Below, piece by piece: positions 27,731-36,715 of a DNA stretch of 64,000 nt. Origin of the DNA: Rubripirellula reticaptiva (GTDB lineage Bacteria; Planctomycetota; Planctomycetia; Pirellulales; Pirellulaceae). Where the stretch lies: the NCBI RefSeq assembly GCF_007860175.1, contig NZ_SJPX01000002.1:434001-498000 (forward strand). The letters run 5' to 3'. The translations under genes were made by a program, and so were the position numbers. Each line of letters opens with the position of its first letter. The first letter of the stretch is position 1. The notes below the pieces were generated by a model. It did no database searches and was not told the DNA's origin. It saw nothing but the letters and a program-made list of their open reading frames with translations.

Positions 27731-28495
27731 TTAGGGGACGGTTTGCAGCGAAGGCTTTTCTTTGACATAGGAAGTCAGTTTCGGCACCGCTGATTGAAGT
27801 TCTTTGATGACAAGATCGGCGATGACAGCACCACCCATTCGATTGAAATGAGTCAAGTCGCCTTCCTTGAAATTGAACTTCATGCTCGCTTCGGGACCAA
27901 TGCTGTTGTGCAGTTGAATGCTCAACCGATGAAGGTCAATGAATGGGACATTCAGCTCCGACGCCGCCGACTTCGCGGCATCAGCCCAGGGGGTCAACGT
28001 GGTGCGTATCTTGTCGTCTGCGTCAAATCGACGTCGCGTCACCGAGCTGACAATGACCGGAATCGCTCCGATCGACTGAACCTCCGCGACATATCGCCCT
28101 AAGTTTTCGCGGTAAGACGTCGCCGGATCGGTTTCTCGCGTGGGCCCTTTGCCAGGTTGATCGTTGTGCCCAAACTGAATCAAAACATAGTCTGGCTTGG
28201 ATGCCAAAACCGCTGGCATTCGGTTTCCGTCGTACCAGTTTTTCGAACTGGCGCCGCCTTTCGCGAAGTTCAATACTTTGACATCGTTGGTAAACCGCTG
28301 CCGAAACGGCACGCCCCATCCTGAGGATTCTGCCACCGTTGAATCACCGATCAACGCGATCGTGATTGGCAGCTTCGGTTCGCTGCTCTGTGCGAAAGTA
28401 ATATTCGTCATGATTAACGTCATGACCGGTAGGCAACACTGCACCACCAACTTGAACACAAGCTTGATTTTCATTTGAGCCACATCAGTTACCAT
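27731..28495 (-). CDS. SGNH hydrolase, rhamnogalacturonan acetylesterase-like
   Basis: 254 residues from the ATG at 28495, which shares its A with the TGA stop of the upstream DUF1080 gene (TGATG), a sign of translational coupling. A second ATG at 28474 starts exactly at the signal peptide (MKIKLVFKLVVQCCLP) and is an equally good start. Block I is IGDSTVAESSGWG (nucleophile Ser), block III is FGHNDQPGKG, and block V is DLTHFNRMGG with the catalytic Asp and His. This is the layout of rhamnogalacturonan acetylesterases, which deacetylate pectin side regions. Exported. Confidence 0.9.
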   Translation of the reverse strand: MVTDVAQMKIKLVFKLVVQCCLPVMTLIMTNITFAQSSEPKLPITIALIGDSTVAESSGWGVPFRQRFTNDVKVLNFAKGGASSKNWYDGNRMPAVLASKPDYVLIQFGHNDQPGKGPTRETDPATSYRENLGRYVAEVQSIGAIPVIVSSVTRRRFDADDKIRTTLTPWADAAKSAASELNVPFIDLHRLSIQLHNSIGPEASMKFNFKEGDLTHFNRMGGAVIADLVIKELQSAVPKLTSYVKEKPSLQTVP

Positions 28496-29787
28496 CACTC
28501 GCCATTCCGTTCGATCAGTTTCATCATGTCAGCGGTGATCGGCATGACTTCAAAATCTTTAAAGAACATTTCGCAGTCGGTGCCACCGTGCATCTGCAGC
28601 CCTAGCTTACCCGTCTTCTCGCACTCTTCATCGACGATATCCGACGTGCAAAATCCATTCAGCGTCTGGACCAAACGGTCGCCATACGCCGCAGTACAGG
28701 TGGTGTTCCACTGATCGTTCTTGTTGCGAACCTTTTCGATGAGCTCGTCGTTATTGACGATCCAACCTCGACCGGGGATCTTCTCGCCGTCCACGATGCC
28801 CGCGGTATGCCAAAGAGCAGAGTCCTTGCCGTTGTTGGCTATTTCATTTTGAAATCCACGCAGCACCCACGGTGCACTCGTTTCTTCGGCTCGGAAATAC
28901 AACGCGCTGTTTCCGCCGTGCATCCGATACGTGACGCGAGCAATGAAGTTGTCGTAATCCTTGGTCGAGATGACCAGCCCGTCCTTGCCTTGGCTTTTGG
29001 AATGGACGCCGTGCAGCACACCGTCCTCGGTGAAGGACCACTCTTCGGGCAACACGAACTTAGCGTCCGCGAGCTGGTATCCGCCGTCGTCGCCTTTGAC
29101 GAAGAACGATTCCCAATTACTCTCTCCCAGATCTTTCACGCGGATATTCTTCCAAGCGACGCTGCCAGATTTCCCCGCATGAATCTGCAGTCCAAAAAAT
29201 CCCTTCATTGAAAAGCTGTCGAACATATCGACAACTAGTTTGCCGTTCAGCCAAGTCTTGATCGACGGTCCGATGCACTGAATTTCGATATCGTTCCACT
29301 GACCATCACGACTACTTGCCTGAGCGGCATCAAGACGAGCCTGCGGAGTGTGCGCGTCCAACCAAATCATGCCATGTTTGTGACCACGGCGTCCTTCGTC
29401 GTAGATGCGGCCCGTCTTGTCGCCACCAGGAGTCATTTCGAACTGGTAGCCGAAGACGCGCTCACCATCACCCTCAGGTCGCGCCGCAGATCGGAATTGA
29501 ATTCCCGAATTTCCATCTTCAAGAAATTTATACTGCAGCTTGATGACGAAATTTCCAAATTCCTGTTCCGAACACAAAAACGTGTTGCCCGGAGTGTTCG
29601 GAACGCACTTCCCAACGATCGAACCGTCCTGGACAGAGTACTCTGCGGCCCCGCCACGTTTGACCCAACCATCCATGTCCTTGCCGTTGAACAGGGAAAC
29701 GAATCCCTCTTCGTCCGCCGCTGACGCAGTCAGACCGCAGGACACGAATAGCCCGAACATCATCATCGCTGCAAAACATCTTCGCAT
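28495..29787 (-). CDS. Tandem DUF1080 (3-keto-disaccharide hydrolase-like) protein
   Basis: 430 residues from the ATG at 29787 (MRRCFAAMMMFGLFVSCGL signal peptide, weak purine-rich AGAGAGA upstream); an upstream open frame to 29904 lacks a signal. Two concanavalin-like DUF1080 domains follow: the first from about residue 27 (GFVSLFNGKDMDGWV, GNSGIQFRS), the second from about residue 220 (DGVLHGVHSK, GNSALYFRAEE). DUF1080 proteins bind or cleave glycans, and some are 3-keto-glycoside hydrolases. It is the upstream gene of a coupled pair with the acetylesterase-like gene. Confidence 0.92.
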   Translation of the reverse strand: MRRCFAAMMMFGLFVSCGLTASAADEEGFVSLFNGKDMDGWVKRGGAAEYSVQDGSIVGKCVPNTPGNTFLCSEQEFGNFVIKLQYKFLEDGNSGIQFRSAARPEGDGERVFGYQFEMTPGGDKTGRIYDEGRRGHKHGMIWLDAHTPQARLDAAQASSRDGQWNDIEIQCIGPSIKTWLNGKLVVDMFDSFSMKGFFGLQIHAGKSGSVAWKNIRVKDLGESNWESFFVKGDDGGYQLADAKFVLPEEWSFTEDGVLHGVHSKSQGKDGLVISTKDYDNFIARVTYRMHGGNSALYFRAEETSAPWVLRGFQNEIANNGKDSALWHTAGIVDGEKIPGRGWIVNNDELIEKVRNKNDQWNTTCTAAYGDRLVQTLNGFCTSDIVDEECEKTGKLGLQMHGGTDCEMFFKDFEVMPITADMMKLIERNGE

Positions 29788-29970
29788 TGCTGTCTCTCTT
29801 GGAAGTGGTAGGTATGGATGCAATAACAGCGGTCCAATCGCGCTGAATTTCGGTTCGTCAACGAGGTGCGTCAAGCTTCGATTGCCAACATTGCCGAGAA
29901 CCAATGTATCATGAAGCCGCCAAAGCCTTTGCGTTTTAAAGTGCCTAATTGCTGCGTGATCACCAGTGCC

Positions 29971-31488
29971 ATGTTTCAGAAACGAATTTTTCTATCGGTT
30001 GCGATCACCTCGATCGTCACCGTTGGACTCATTGCCGTGAAGGGACAGGGGACGGTGGGCGCCGCTGATTCCCGGCCAGATGAGTCACGAGTGCATGTGG
30101 TTGGCGGCCTTGGTTTGTGGGATGCGGTGATGCCATTGACCAATTCTGACGAGCTACTTCTGCGACGCGAGGATCGGTTGTGGCGACTGGACATGAGCGG
30201 GTCGAGACCACCGATGGAAGTGCTGCAATCAAAGTTGCTTCGCCAGGCGGAATTTGTGTTCACGGCCGACGCGGGCCAGCGGCAATGGGTGTTCTGCAAT
30301 TCGAAAGCAGCTTCCCCGTTCGCAATTGCGATCGATGGCAAACGGACGGCTGAATTTTTGATTCCCGACTTGGCGATTTCCGGCGAACAGACGCCCGTGA
30401 TTCAATCGCACGTTTGGGTACCTCATTGCAACGCAGCGATCTTGATGGTTGCCGGAGGCGATAAGCAGACATGGCCGCGAGACGGCAACCGACCCGTCTA
30501 CTTTTGGATTTCGTTGGAAACTGGAAAAGTCGTCCGCTTCCCGATTGGATGGGACCTGGACTACTTTTCGGCCGACCAACGGGTTGCTGTTTTTGGCGCG
30601 CTCATCGAGGAACGATTTCAGCCACGGCAACTGCGGGCCATTTCGATGGTAAGCAGCGAAGCGATCGCCAATCCGCCCGACAAAGCGATTCACCCGTACG
30701 TTCCCTTTCATTGGACAAATACTCAGTTAGTCCAGCCCGTGTTTGAACGGAATGATGAAGCCATGTCCCGGCGACGTCTGATGGGACTAACGACCGGCGG
30801 CGCCGTGCATGCTCTACCCGATACGCTGCCACCCGAAAGTCACTTGGAAATGGCCAAACATCGCGGCGACAACGTGGGAATGCGAATTAGCGATGGCAAC
30901 CGCTATGTAGGCGTGCCCTGCGACTATTCGGTACTATCGATCACCGACAAAAATCGCCAAAAGACGATTGCAAAGAATGTGACCGATTTTTCATTACTGG
31001 ATCAAGGGCGTAGTGTGGCGGTCATTTCACCAATGGAAACACAGCAATCCTTGACCGAGGCTTGGCTGCTTTCGCCGGACGTGGCGCTACGCCAGGATCT
31101 GCTCAGCGGTGTCGAACAACCACCCCCGTTACCGCAAAGGTTGGCACAGAAATCGTACATCCGCAATCGTCGTACGGTCTTGATGATTCCAGGTTTTGGC
31201 ACTGGTGCATCAATTGTGCTTTGCTTGTTCACTCATGACCGTTGGGACATGCGGTCACTTCCGAATCCACTCGACGAATCGATTACCCCGCTGTTCTGGC
31301 GTCGCGCACTGTTGGTCGAATCGACCGGCAAGCGGAAGTTGCTCGATGGTTTTCGCGATCGCGACAGCCCCGAATCTTTTTGGCTGCACAATACGGGACG
31401 TCTGTTGACTGGCGCGACGCGATACATCGATGAAAACGGACAAGAAATTCGAAAGATCGAAATCCGTGAATACTCAATTAGGGATTGA
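29971..31488 (+). CDS. Exported protein of unknown function
   Basis: 505 residues from the ATG at 29971, which begins a clear signal peptide (KRIFLSVAITSIVTVGLIAV); in-frame ATG at 29911 and an earlier start at 29866 are possible. The mature part is soluble, with repeated beta-strand-rich segments such as DELLLRREDRLWRLD, QLVQPVFERNDE, YVGVPCDYSVLSI and DRWDMRSLP, suggesting a beta-propeller-like fold. I recognise no catalytic motif. It is divergent from the DUF1080 gene and convergent with a DUF1559 gene. Confidence 0.72.
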   Translation: MFQKRIFLSVAITSIVTVGLIAVKGQGTVGAADSRPDESRVHVVGGLGLWDAVMPLTNSDELLLRREDRLWRLDMSGSRPPMEVLQSKLLRQAEFVFTADAGQRQWVFCNSKAASPFAIAIDGKRTAEFLIPDLAISGEQTPVIQSHVWVPHCNAAILMVAGGDKQTWPRDGNRPVYFWISLETGKVVRFPIGWDLDYFSADQRVAVFGALIEERFQPRQLRAISMVSSEAIANPPDKAIHPYVPFHWTNTQLVQPVFERNDEAMSRRRLMGLTTGGAVHALPDTLPPESHLEMAKHRGDNVGMRISDGNRYVGVPCDYSVLSITDKNRQKTIAKNVTDFSLLDQGRSVAVISPMETQQSLTEAWLLSPDVALRQDLLSGVEQPPPLPQRLAQKSYIRNRRTVLMIPGFGTGASIVLCLFTHDRWDMRSLPNPLDESITPLFWRRALLVESTGKRKLLDGFRDRDSPESFWLHNTGRLLTGATRYIDENGQEIRKIEIREYSIRD

Positions 31489-31559
31489 GCTTTCCAGGGT
31501 CAGCGGACGCGATCGAGAAGACGGAATGTACCGGAACGACGGGCTGCTTGCGGCACAAC

Positions 31560-31576
31560 TCAGGCTCGCAGCCTGA
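31560..31576. terminator. Hairpin between convergent genes
   Basis: Perfect 7-bp arms tcaggct/agcctga with a three-base loop, placed between the convergent ends at 31488 and 31598. No T-run, but position and symmetry suit a bidirectional stop structure. Confidence 0.45.
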
Positions 31577-31597
31577 ATTACACACACGCGTTGCTGA

Positions 31598-32611
31598 TCA
31601 CTCTGGAACGGCGACGACTTCGTGGCCGGCACGAGTGGACAGATCTTGCCAGAGGTCGCGGTCAATTGAATCGCTGAAGGTCTTGACGGCCCCGTCCAGC
31701 ATCCCGACCGTCACGCCGCCGATGTGGTAACTGCGAGATGTGACCGCGGCGTAGGTTCGTGGGATTGGTGATCCGGACGATTTGCCTTCGCGAAAGTTGG
31801 TGAAGTCAACGTCGAATTCCACGCCCGACTCAGTACACAAAATTTTCTTGTTCGGAGTGAACGTCGTCGTGAATCCGGCTTGATGAACTCGGCCGTCGAC
31901 CCATTCGGTATGCCCCGTATTATTCTTGAAGGATCCGGCCAACAAGCAAATGTCGGATTCGATCTGTGGCATGCTCATGTCACCGGCGACCGATGCATCC
32001 CGGTAATACGGGTTCCAGGCTTTGACTTCAGCAAACGCAAGTGTGTTGCTCAATCCATCCAAGCAGTCACGAAACGCTCGCGGTCGTCCTGACGTGAACA
32101 TGCCTTCGCCAACCGTTTGGTCATTGGCGTCGTAAACAAACCAAGTACCGCCGTTATAGGCATAGCTGAGCGGATAGTGCTCGGGGCCGCTGGTTCCGAT
32201 GCGCGGGGTGTCGTTGACTTCGCTTGGGCACTGATAGGTCGGAACTCGAAAGCTTGACACAGGAATATCAGCGCCGTCCACATGCAGAGTCGCGTTACCG
32301 TAGCCATCCGCAAAATTGACCGCTGACGACAAAGCCATTGCCTCGATGAATGGCAGAATACGAGCTTGGGCTGACCAGCCGTCGCCCGACACCGCAGGTT
32401 TCGTCCAAGCCGCGGGCAGTTTCTTGTTAGCCGACTCGTAATTGTGGACCGCCAACACAATCTGTTTCATGTTGTTTTGGCAGCTCATTCGCCGAGCCGC
32501 CTCGCGGGCAGCTTGCACCGCCGGCAACAACAACCCAACCAGCACCCCAATGATCGCGATCACGACCAGCAGTTCGACCAGGGTAAAAGCATGACGGGAG
32601 GGGGAACGCAT
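31598..32611 (-). CDS. DUF1559 prepilin-like protein
   Basis: 337 residues from the ATG at 32611 (an in-frame start at 32635 adds eight residues). The N-terminus is a type IV pilin/type II secretion-like processing site: RHAFTLVELLVVIAIIG with the phenylalanine and Glu five positions later, then the AVQAAREAARRMSC helix. The C-terminus ends GGVTVGMLDGAVKTFSD, the DUF1559 hallmark. These proteins are very abundant in planctomycetes and are presumed to be pseudopilin-like, anchored to the cytoplasmic membrane after peptidase cleavage. Confidence 0.95.
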   Translation of the reverse strand: MRSPSRHAFTLVELLVVIAIIGVLVGLLLPAVQAAREAARRMSCQNNMKQIVLAVHNYESANKKLPAAWTKPAVSGDGWSAQARILPFIEAMALSSAVNFADGYGNATLHVDGADIPVSSFRVPTYQCPSEVNDTPRIGTSGPEHYPLSYAYNGGTWFVYDANDQTVGEGMFTSGRPRAFRDCLDGLSNTLAFAEVKAWNPYYRDASVAGDMSMPQIESDICLLAGSFKNNTGHTEWVDGRVHQAGFTTTFTPNKKILCTESGVEFDVDFTNFREGKSSGSPIPRTYAAVTSRSYHIGGVTVGMLDGAVKTFSDSIDRDLWQDLSTRAGHEVVAVPE

Positions 32612-32740
32612 CTCGGGAAACTCCGTGTAGGGCACAACTTCGACAGGATCCTGCTACTGAGAATCAATCGCAACAAGGCCAGTTCTACACAAGATTCCGA
32701 TTAAACACAATGAGCACAGCGAAAAATCGAACGAATCGAT

Positions 32741-33274
32741 TTACTCGGGGTTTTCCTGCATCCAGAGCTCGACGGCGATCCGGTTGGATTCGAACGCCAT
32801 ATTGCCAAGATGTTCGGCGCCGGGGCGGACCCAAATGTGGTGGTCCAGTTCGTCGGCAGCGAGAGAAAGGTCTACCAAGGAGTGAACCTGGCACTCAAAA
32901 AAGAAGTCCACCACGGGCGAGATCATGCCGCGGTAGGCATAGCGATTAGGCCGCGACATCAGATAACGAGCCTGACGCACTTTGAGGCTGGTTTCCTCGA
33001 GCACTTCCCGAGCGAGCGCCTCTTCGACGCTTTCATCGCGATCAACAAAGCCGCCCGGCAGCCCCCATTTTCCAAGGCCCGGGTTCCGTGCCCGGCGGAC
33101 AAACAAGAGTTCATTCCGCTGGTTGACGATCAGTCCGCCAACGGCGGCGACGGGTCCGAAGAACAATGTCGCCTCGCACGATGAACAGTGGAACGGAATC
33201 GATCCAATGTCATTGTTTTCGATGCCACAACGAGGACAAAAGGCATATGCTGCTTCGACCGGGATGTCACTCAT
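32741..33274 (-). CDS. NUDIX hydrolase with N-terminal zinc ribbon
   Basis: 177 residues. A CxxC pair near residue 13 (FCPRCG) and another near residue 31 (CSSC) form a zinc ribbon like that of NudC-type NADH pyrophosphatases. The Nudix box begins GFVDRDESVEEALAREV and ends LEETSL, with all the conserved Glu residues. It hydrolyses a nucleoside diphosphate linked to another moiety, with Mg2+. The start lies 16 bp after the stop of the BamA-like barrel gene, so it is the third gene of that transcript; no functional link is obvious. Confidence 0.93.
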   Translation of the reverse strand: MSDIPVEAAYAFCPRCGIENNDIGSIPFHCSSCEATLFFGPVAAVGGLIVNQRNELLFVRRARNPGLGKWGLPGGFVDRDESVEEALAREVLEETSLKVRQARYLMSRPNRYAYRGMISPVVDFFFECQVHSLVDLSLAADELDHHIWVRPGAEHLGNMAFESNRIAVELWMQENPE

Positions 33275-33290
33275 TGATTAGCACCACGGG

Positions 33291-34931
33291 TTACCGAACC
33301 AGGCTCATGTAGAAACTAAACATGCGTTCGTCGTCAGTATCAGCCTTGGCCACGGGGAAGGCAAAGTCGAATGCCAGAGGAGCTGGCCCCAACATTGGAA
33401 TTGCCACTCGCAAACCAAATCCCGGTGCGACCCGGAAACTTTCCGAGTTGATTTTCAGTTCTTCTTCGACCGTTCCGAAGTCGACGAACGTCACGCCGCG
33501 AAACGCATCGTCAGCGGTAATCGGAAACATGTACTCGACGGTGTTGAGCCACTGGAAGCGACCGCCAAGCTCAACACCATTAACCGGATCGACCGGTCCA
33601 GCACCACGGAAGTCGAAACCACGCATGGTCGCATAGCCACCGGCAAAGAAGTTTTCAAAGATCGGTGTGTTGTCGCCGCTATACCCGAACCGTGTCGAGA
33701 ACGAAACGGTTTGTTTCCCGGAACCGTCGGCCCGTTCGCGAACCAACCAGTATTGGCGGAACTCGGTTTCAAAGCGAGCGTAATCGAAATCGCCGAAGGA
33801 CTCTTCAAATTTGAATTGAAAGTAGTGTCCGCGACTGGCTTGGATAGGACTATTTCGCGTGTCGTGAGTCAACGAAAATTCACCCGAATACAACGCGTTG
33901 TCGCCGATCACATCGGTCAACTGCGTTGGCCCTGTGCGATTGGTCTGCAAGTCAACATTTTGTCCGGTGACACCAACGGTCAACGACAAGTCGGGCGTGA
34001 CTCGGTAACCGAGTGCCAAGCGTCCACCCAACCGTTCTTCGTCCCAGTCATTGAATCGTCGGTCATACCAAAAACCGCTGACGGACAAACTAATCGGAAG
34101 GTATCCGAACAGGTTCGGATCAACAAACTGTGCGGTATATCGTTTGAATTGTGATCCGGGTGCGGCTTCAATTCGGAAGGTTTGACCGGCACCACGAAAC
34201 GCGGTTCCGCTGAACAAGTCTTGAAATGACCGTGGGAAGCGAGTGATGTCAAAGTTGCGTTCGTCGATTGTGATCTGTCCGGTCACGCCGGCGTCACTGT
34301 TGACGGCACCACCCAACATGATCCGACCTGTCCGAGCAGGAAAACCGTTGATGACCAAGTCAGCTTCGCGAACGCGTGGTCCTTGCACGGCTTGACCGAT
34401 CGAACCGTACGGCAATACAGGCGCGTAAGGATCGACCATCCCGGTTCCGCCGAGCGAATTGGCTTGCGGCGAGGTGTAGTCGCTGTTGGGTGCGAGGTTT
34501 GGCCCAGGGACGCCGTATTGTGGCGCGCCATACTGGGGCGATGCGTTGTACTGGGGTGCCGCGTTGTACTGAGGTGCACCGTTGTTGATAGGTGCGCCAT
34601 ACTGCACCGGAGCGACCGTTTGTTCTTGCGGAAACTGACGGGCCGAATAGACACCGCTGACGCCGGGCGATGCCACTTGAGTGAACCCAGCTTGTTCCAT
34701 CGTGCCAGCAACCGCCGACGACGGCGTGCCGGGCTGTGCAAAATTGTTGTTGGGTGCGTAATTCGTCGCAACACCGGGCGTTGCCTGCGTTTGCCAATTC
34801 GACGGTGGTGCCGAAACCGACTGAAGCTGGGCACAGCCAGTCATTCCCACCAGCGAGCTGCCGAGCGCGAGCCAGGCGAGCGCAAGCCAGCCCAGACGGC
34901 AGGCAGCGTCGCAATGGTTGTGTTCCTTCAT
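33291..34931 (-). CDS. BamA/Omp85-like beta-barrel encoded separately from its POTRA domains
   Basis: 546 residues from the ATG at 34931, which gives a short lipoprotein signal ending LVGMTGC (lipobox, Cys33). An upstream ATG at 35024 shares its A with the stop of the POTRA gene (TGATG) but would put the Cys at residue 64, too far for a signal peptide. After a Pro/Gln/Asn linker with APQYNA-type repeats, the 16-stranded barrel family (Bac_surface_Ag) begins near VREADLVINGFPARTG, with FDPNLF-type strands, the loop-6-like motif GGYATMRGFDF and FGLRVAIPM near the end. No POTRA domain is present. It presumably inserts outer-membrane proteins together with the POTRA protein. Confidence 0.93.
   Translation of the reverse strand: MKEHNHCDAACRLGWLALAWLALGSSLVGMTGCAQLQSVSAPPSNWQTQATPGVATNYAPNNNFAQPGTPSSAVAGTMEQAGFTQVASPGVSGVYSARQFPQEQTVAPVQYGAPINNGAPQYNAAPQYNASPQYGAPQYGVPGPNLAPNSDYTSPQANSLGGTGMVDPYAPVLPYGSIGQAVQGPRVREADLVINGFPARTGRIMLGGAVNSDAGVTGQITIDERNFDITRFPRSFQDLFSGTAFRGAGQTFRIEAAPGSQFKRYTAQFVDPNLFGYLPISLSVSGFWYDRRFNDWDEERLGGRLALGYRVTPDLSLTVGVTGQNVDLQTNRTGPTQLTDVIGDNALYSGEFSLTHDTRNSPIQASRGHYFQFKFEESFGDFDYARFETEFRQYWLVRERADGSGKQTVSFSTRFGYSGDNTPIFENFFAGGYATMRGFDFRGAGPVDPVNGVELGGRFQWLNTVEYMFPITADDAFRGVTFVDFGTVEEELKINSESFRVAPGFGLRVAIPMLGPAPLAFDFAFPVAKADTDDERMFSFYMSLVR
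34509..34580. repeat. Imperfect tandem repeat encoding APQYNA/APQYG units
   Basis: About four units of 15-18 bp coding PQYNA-, PQYNA-, PQYGA- and PQYG-like segments in the linker between the lipobox and the beta-barrel of the BamA-like protein. Units differ by a few bases. Confidence 0.8.
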
Positions 34932-35023
34932 ACGGTCAGCTTCGACGGAGGAGATATAGTTAAGCGGACGAGTCTTGAGCGCAGTGGACGCGAGCTCGAA
35001 CAGATTTTTTGCGGCAGTTTTCA

Positions 35024-36487
35024 TCAGTAACGCTTGCCGCCTTCATCAGTGGGCACGACTTTGATATCCGGTGGCTCGGCAATTTGCGGATTCGTTTCAA
35101 GCAACTGGCTGCGTTCTAACCGCGAGCGGTTGGTTTCTAACGCGCGTCGATCGATCCAGTCGCCTTCGCGCAGGTCGATCAGATTCAACATCGTCGTTTC
35201 TTTCATCAAGTGCGGTTCGCCGTCAATGTTGACGCGAATTTTGCCGACCTTCCAGCGATCGCCTTCGGTGATTTTGTAAACCAAGTCAACGATATTGGCT
35301 TCGTCTCGCATCACCGTTTGCGGTTCGATCTCGGCATAGATAAAACCAAGTTCACCGTACGCGTAAACCATCTCGCCAACATCTTGCCGCAACTTGGTTC
35401 CGTCGAAGGTATCACCAGCGTTTAGCTTTAGGCGTTCTCGCAGCGATGACTCGATCGCGTATTGATTGCCAACGATCTGAACTTCGTTGACTTTGAATTG
35501 CGGACCTTCGTTGACGACGAACACGACGTCGACCCACTTGCCGTCTTTACGGTACTTCCAAGTGCGCCCGACCGTCGCAGTCAAAAAACCAAGGTTGTGA
35601 TAATAGGCCGCCAAAATGTCGACATCTTGATCGAGCTTTGCGATATCAAACGTGTTGCCGATGTAGGGGACCCAACCACCAGCAAAGCCATCACTGCTCT
35701 TGATGACCGTTTTGAGTCGTGCTTCGGAAACGATCGTGCTGCCGTTGATCGCGATACTTGCAATCCGTTCTTTGGGGCCTTCGTTGATTCGAAAAACAAC
35801 CGCCGATGCATCATTCGGAAGGCCGACCGAGCTAAGAACAGAAACTTGGTTGAAGCCTTCTTCGCGGTAGTAGTCGCTGAGTCGTCTGCGCGCCGATTCG
35901 ATCGAAAACTCGCTCAACGGGTCATTGGGATTCACGCCCGCGCGCCCTTTCAGCTCGCGTTCATTCATCGCTCGGTTACCGTGAAAAACAACTTGTGAAA
36001 TCGTTGGACGTTCGTGAACGATGAACGTGACGCCAACGCCACTGGGTTGCTCATTCAGTTTGAAAGTGACGTGATCGAACGAGCCAAGATCGTTTAGCCG
36101 GCGGACGTCGCCCAGCACGGTTTCGTAGTCATAGAAGCGATCTTTGCGGGTCTGGACCTGCTGTAAGATTCGGTGCATGGTGACGCGTTTGTTTCCGACG
36201 ACGCGAACATCAAGCACGATCGCGTCACCTTTTTCACGTCGGACTGCGATACCATCGCCATCGTGGACAAATTCGCGAAACTTGGGTTTGCTGTCGGGGC
36301 CGGGCGCACTCGCGCCGCCTCCACCTCCACCGCCCATGCCACCACCACCACCACCACCGAACTGCCCCAGCGCGGGCAACGACAACGGTGCAGAAAGCAA
36401 AATGGCCAACATGCAGCGGCGATACCCAACCGAATGGGAACCGTATACGCGGCAATGTGACAACGAATGGGGCATACGTGGTGGCAT
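35024..36487 (-). CDS. Five-POTRA periplasmic protein, N-terminal half of a split BamA
   Basis: 487 residues from the ATG at 36487 (ATG at 36475 and a TTG at 36505 are alternatives). A signal peptide with core MLAILLSAPLSLPALG is followed by two poly-Gly runs. Five POTRA repeats follow at roughly 91-160, 161-238, 240-328, 331-408 and 411-487, each with the strand-helix pattern (VVGNKRVTMHRIL, VFHGNRAMNERELKG, AINGSTIVSEARLK, QIVGNQYAIESSLRE, RVNIDGEPHLMKET). In normal BamA the barrel follows POTRA5 directly; here the chain ends at POTRA5, and its TGA overlaps an ATG of the barrel gene. It probably binds nascent outer-membrane proteins in the periplasm. Confidence 0.93.
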   Translation of the reverse strand: MPPRMPHSLSHCRVYGSHSVGYRRCMLAILLSAPLSLPALGQFGGGGGGGMGGGGGGGASAPGPDSKPKFREFVHDGDGIAVRREKGDAIVLDVRVVGNKRVTMHRILQQVQTRKDRFYDYETVLGDVRRLNDLGSFDHVTFKLNEQPSGVGVTFIVHERPTISQVVFHGNRAMNERELKGRAGVNPNDPLSEFSIESARRRLSDYYREEGFNQVSVLSSVGLPNDASAVVFRINEGPKERIASIAINGSTIVSEARLKTVIKSSDGFAGGWVPYIGNTFDIAKLDQDVDILAAYYHNLGFLTATVGRTWKYRKDGKWVDVVFVVNEGPQFKVNEVQIVGNQYAIESSLRERLKLNAGDTFDGTKLRQDVGEMVYAYGELGFIYAEIEPQTVMRDEANIVDLVYKITEGDRWKVGKIRVNIDGEPHLMKETTMLNLIDLREGDWIDRRALETNRSRLERSQLLETNPQIAEPPDIKVVPTDEGGKRY

Positions 36488-36715
36488 ACCTGGCAAACCA
36501 ATCAAACGAACAGGCTACTAATGTTGAGTCCCAACCTCCCGCAAACAGGAGACTCGGCTCACTTCCATCGGTAACTACCAATGGCGGACCGACTGCCACA
36601 AGTCGGATTCACTAGCAACGTGAATGATTTGCAAAGAAATTGCCGCGTGAAACTCGCGCGGCGAGGCCAAAGCGGGAATTTCCCAGGCGTTGAATCGTAG
36701 AAGCGAGCTGTTGGA

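Noticed and set aside
33291-35024. Sequencing frameshift as the cause of the split BamA
   Set aside because: The downstream frame holds a believable lipoprotein signal with lipobox and its own linker before the barrel, so the split seems real rather than an error.
34383-35030. 215-codon plus-strand frame
   Set aside because: Antisense to the BamA-like barrel and its linker; Arg/Cys-rich, no motif.
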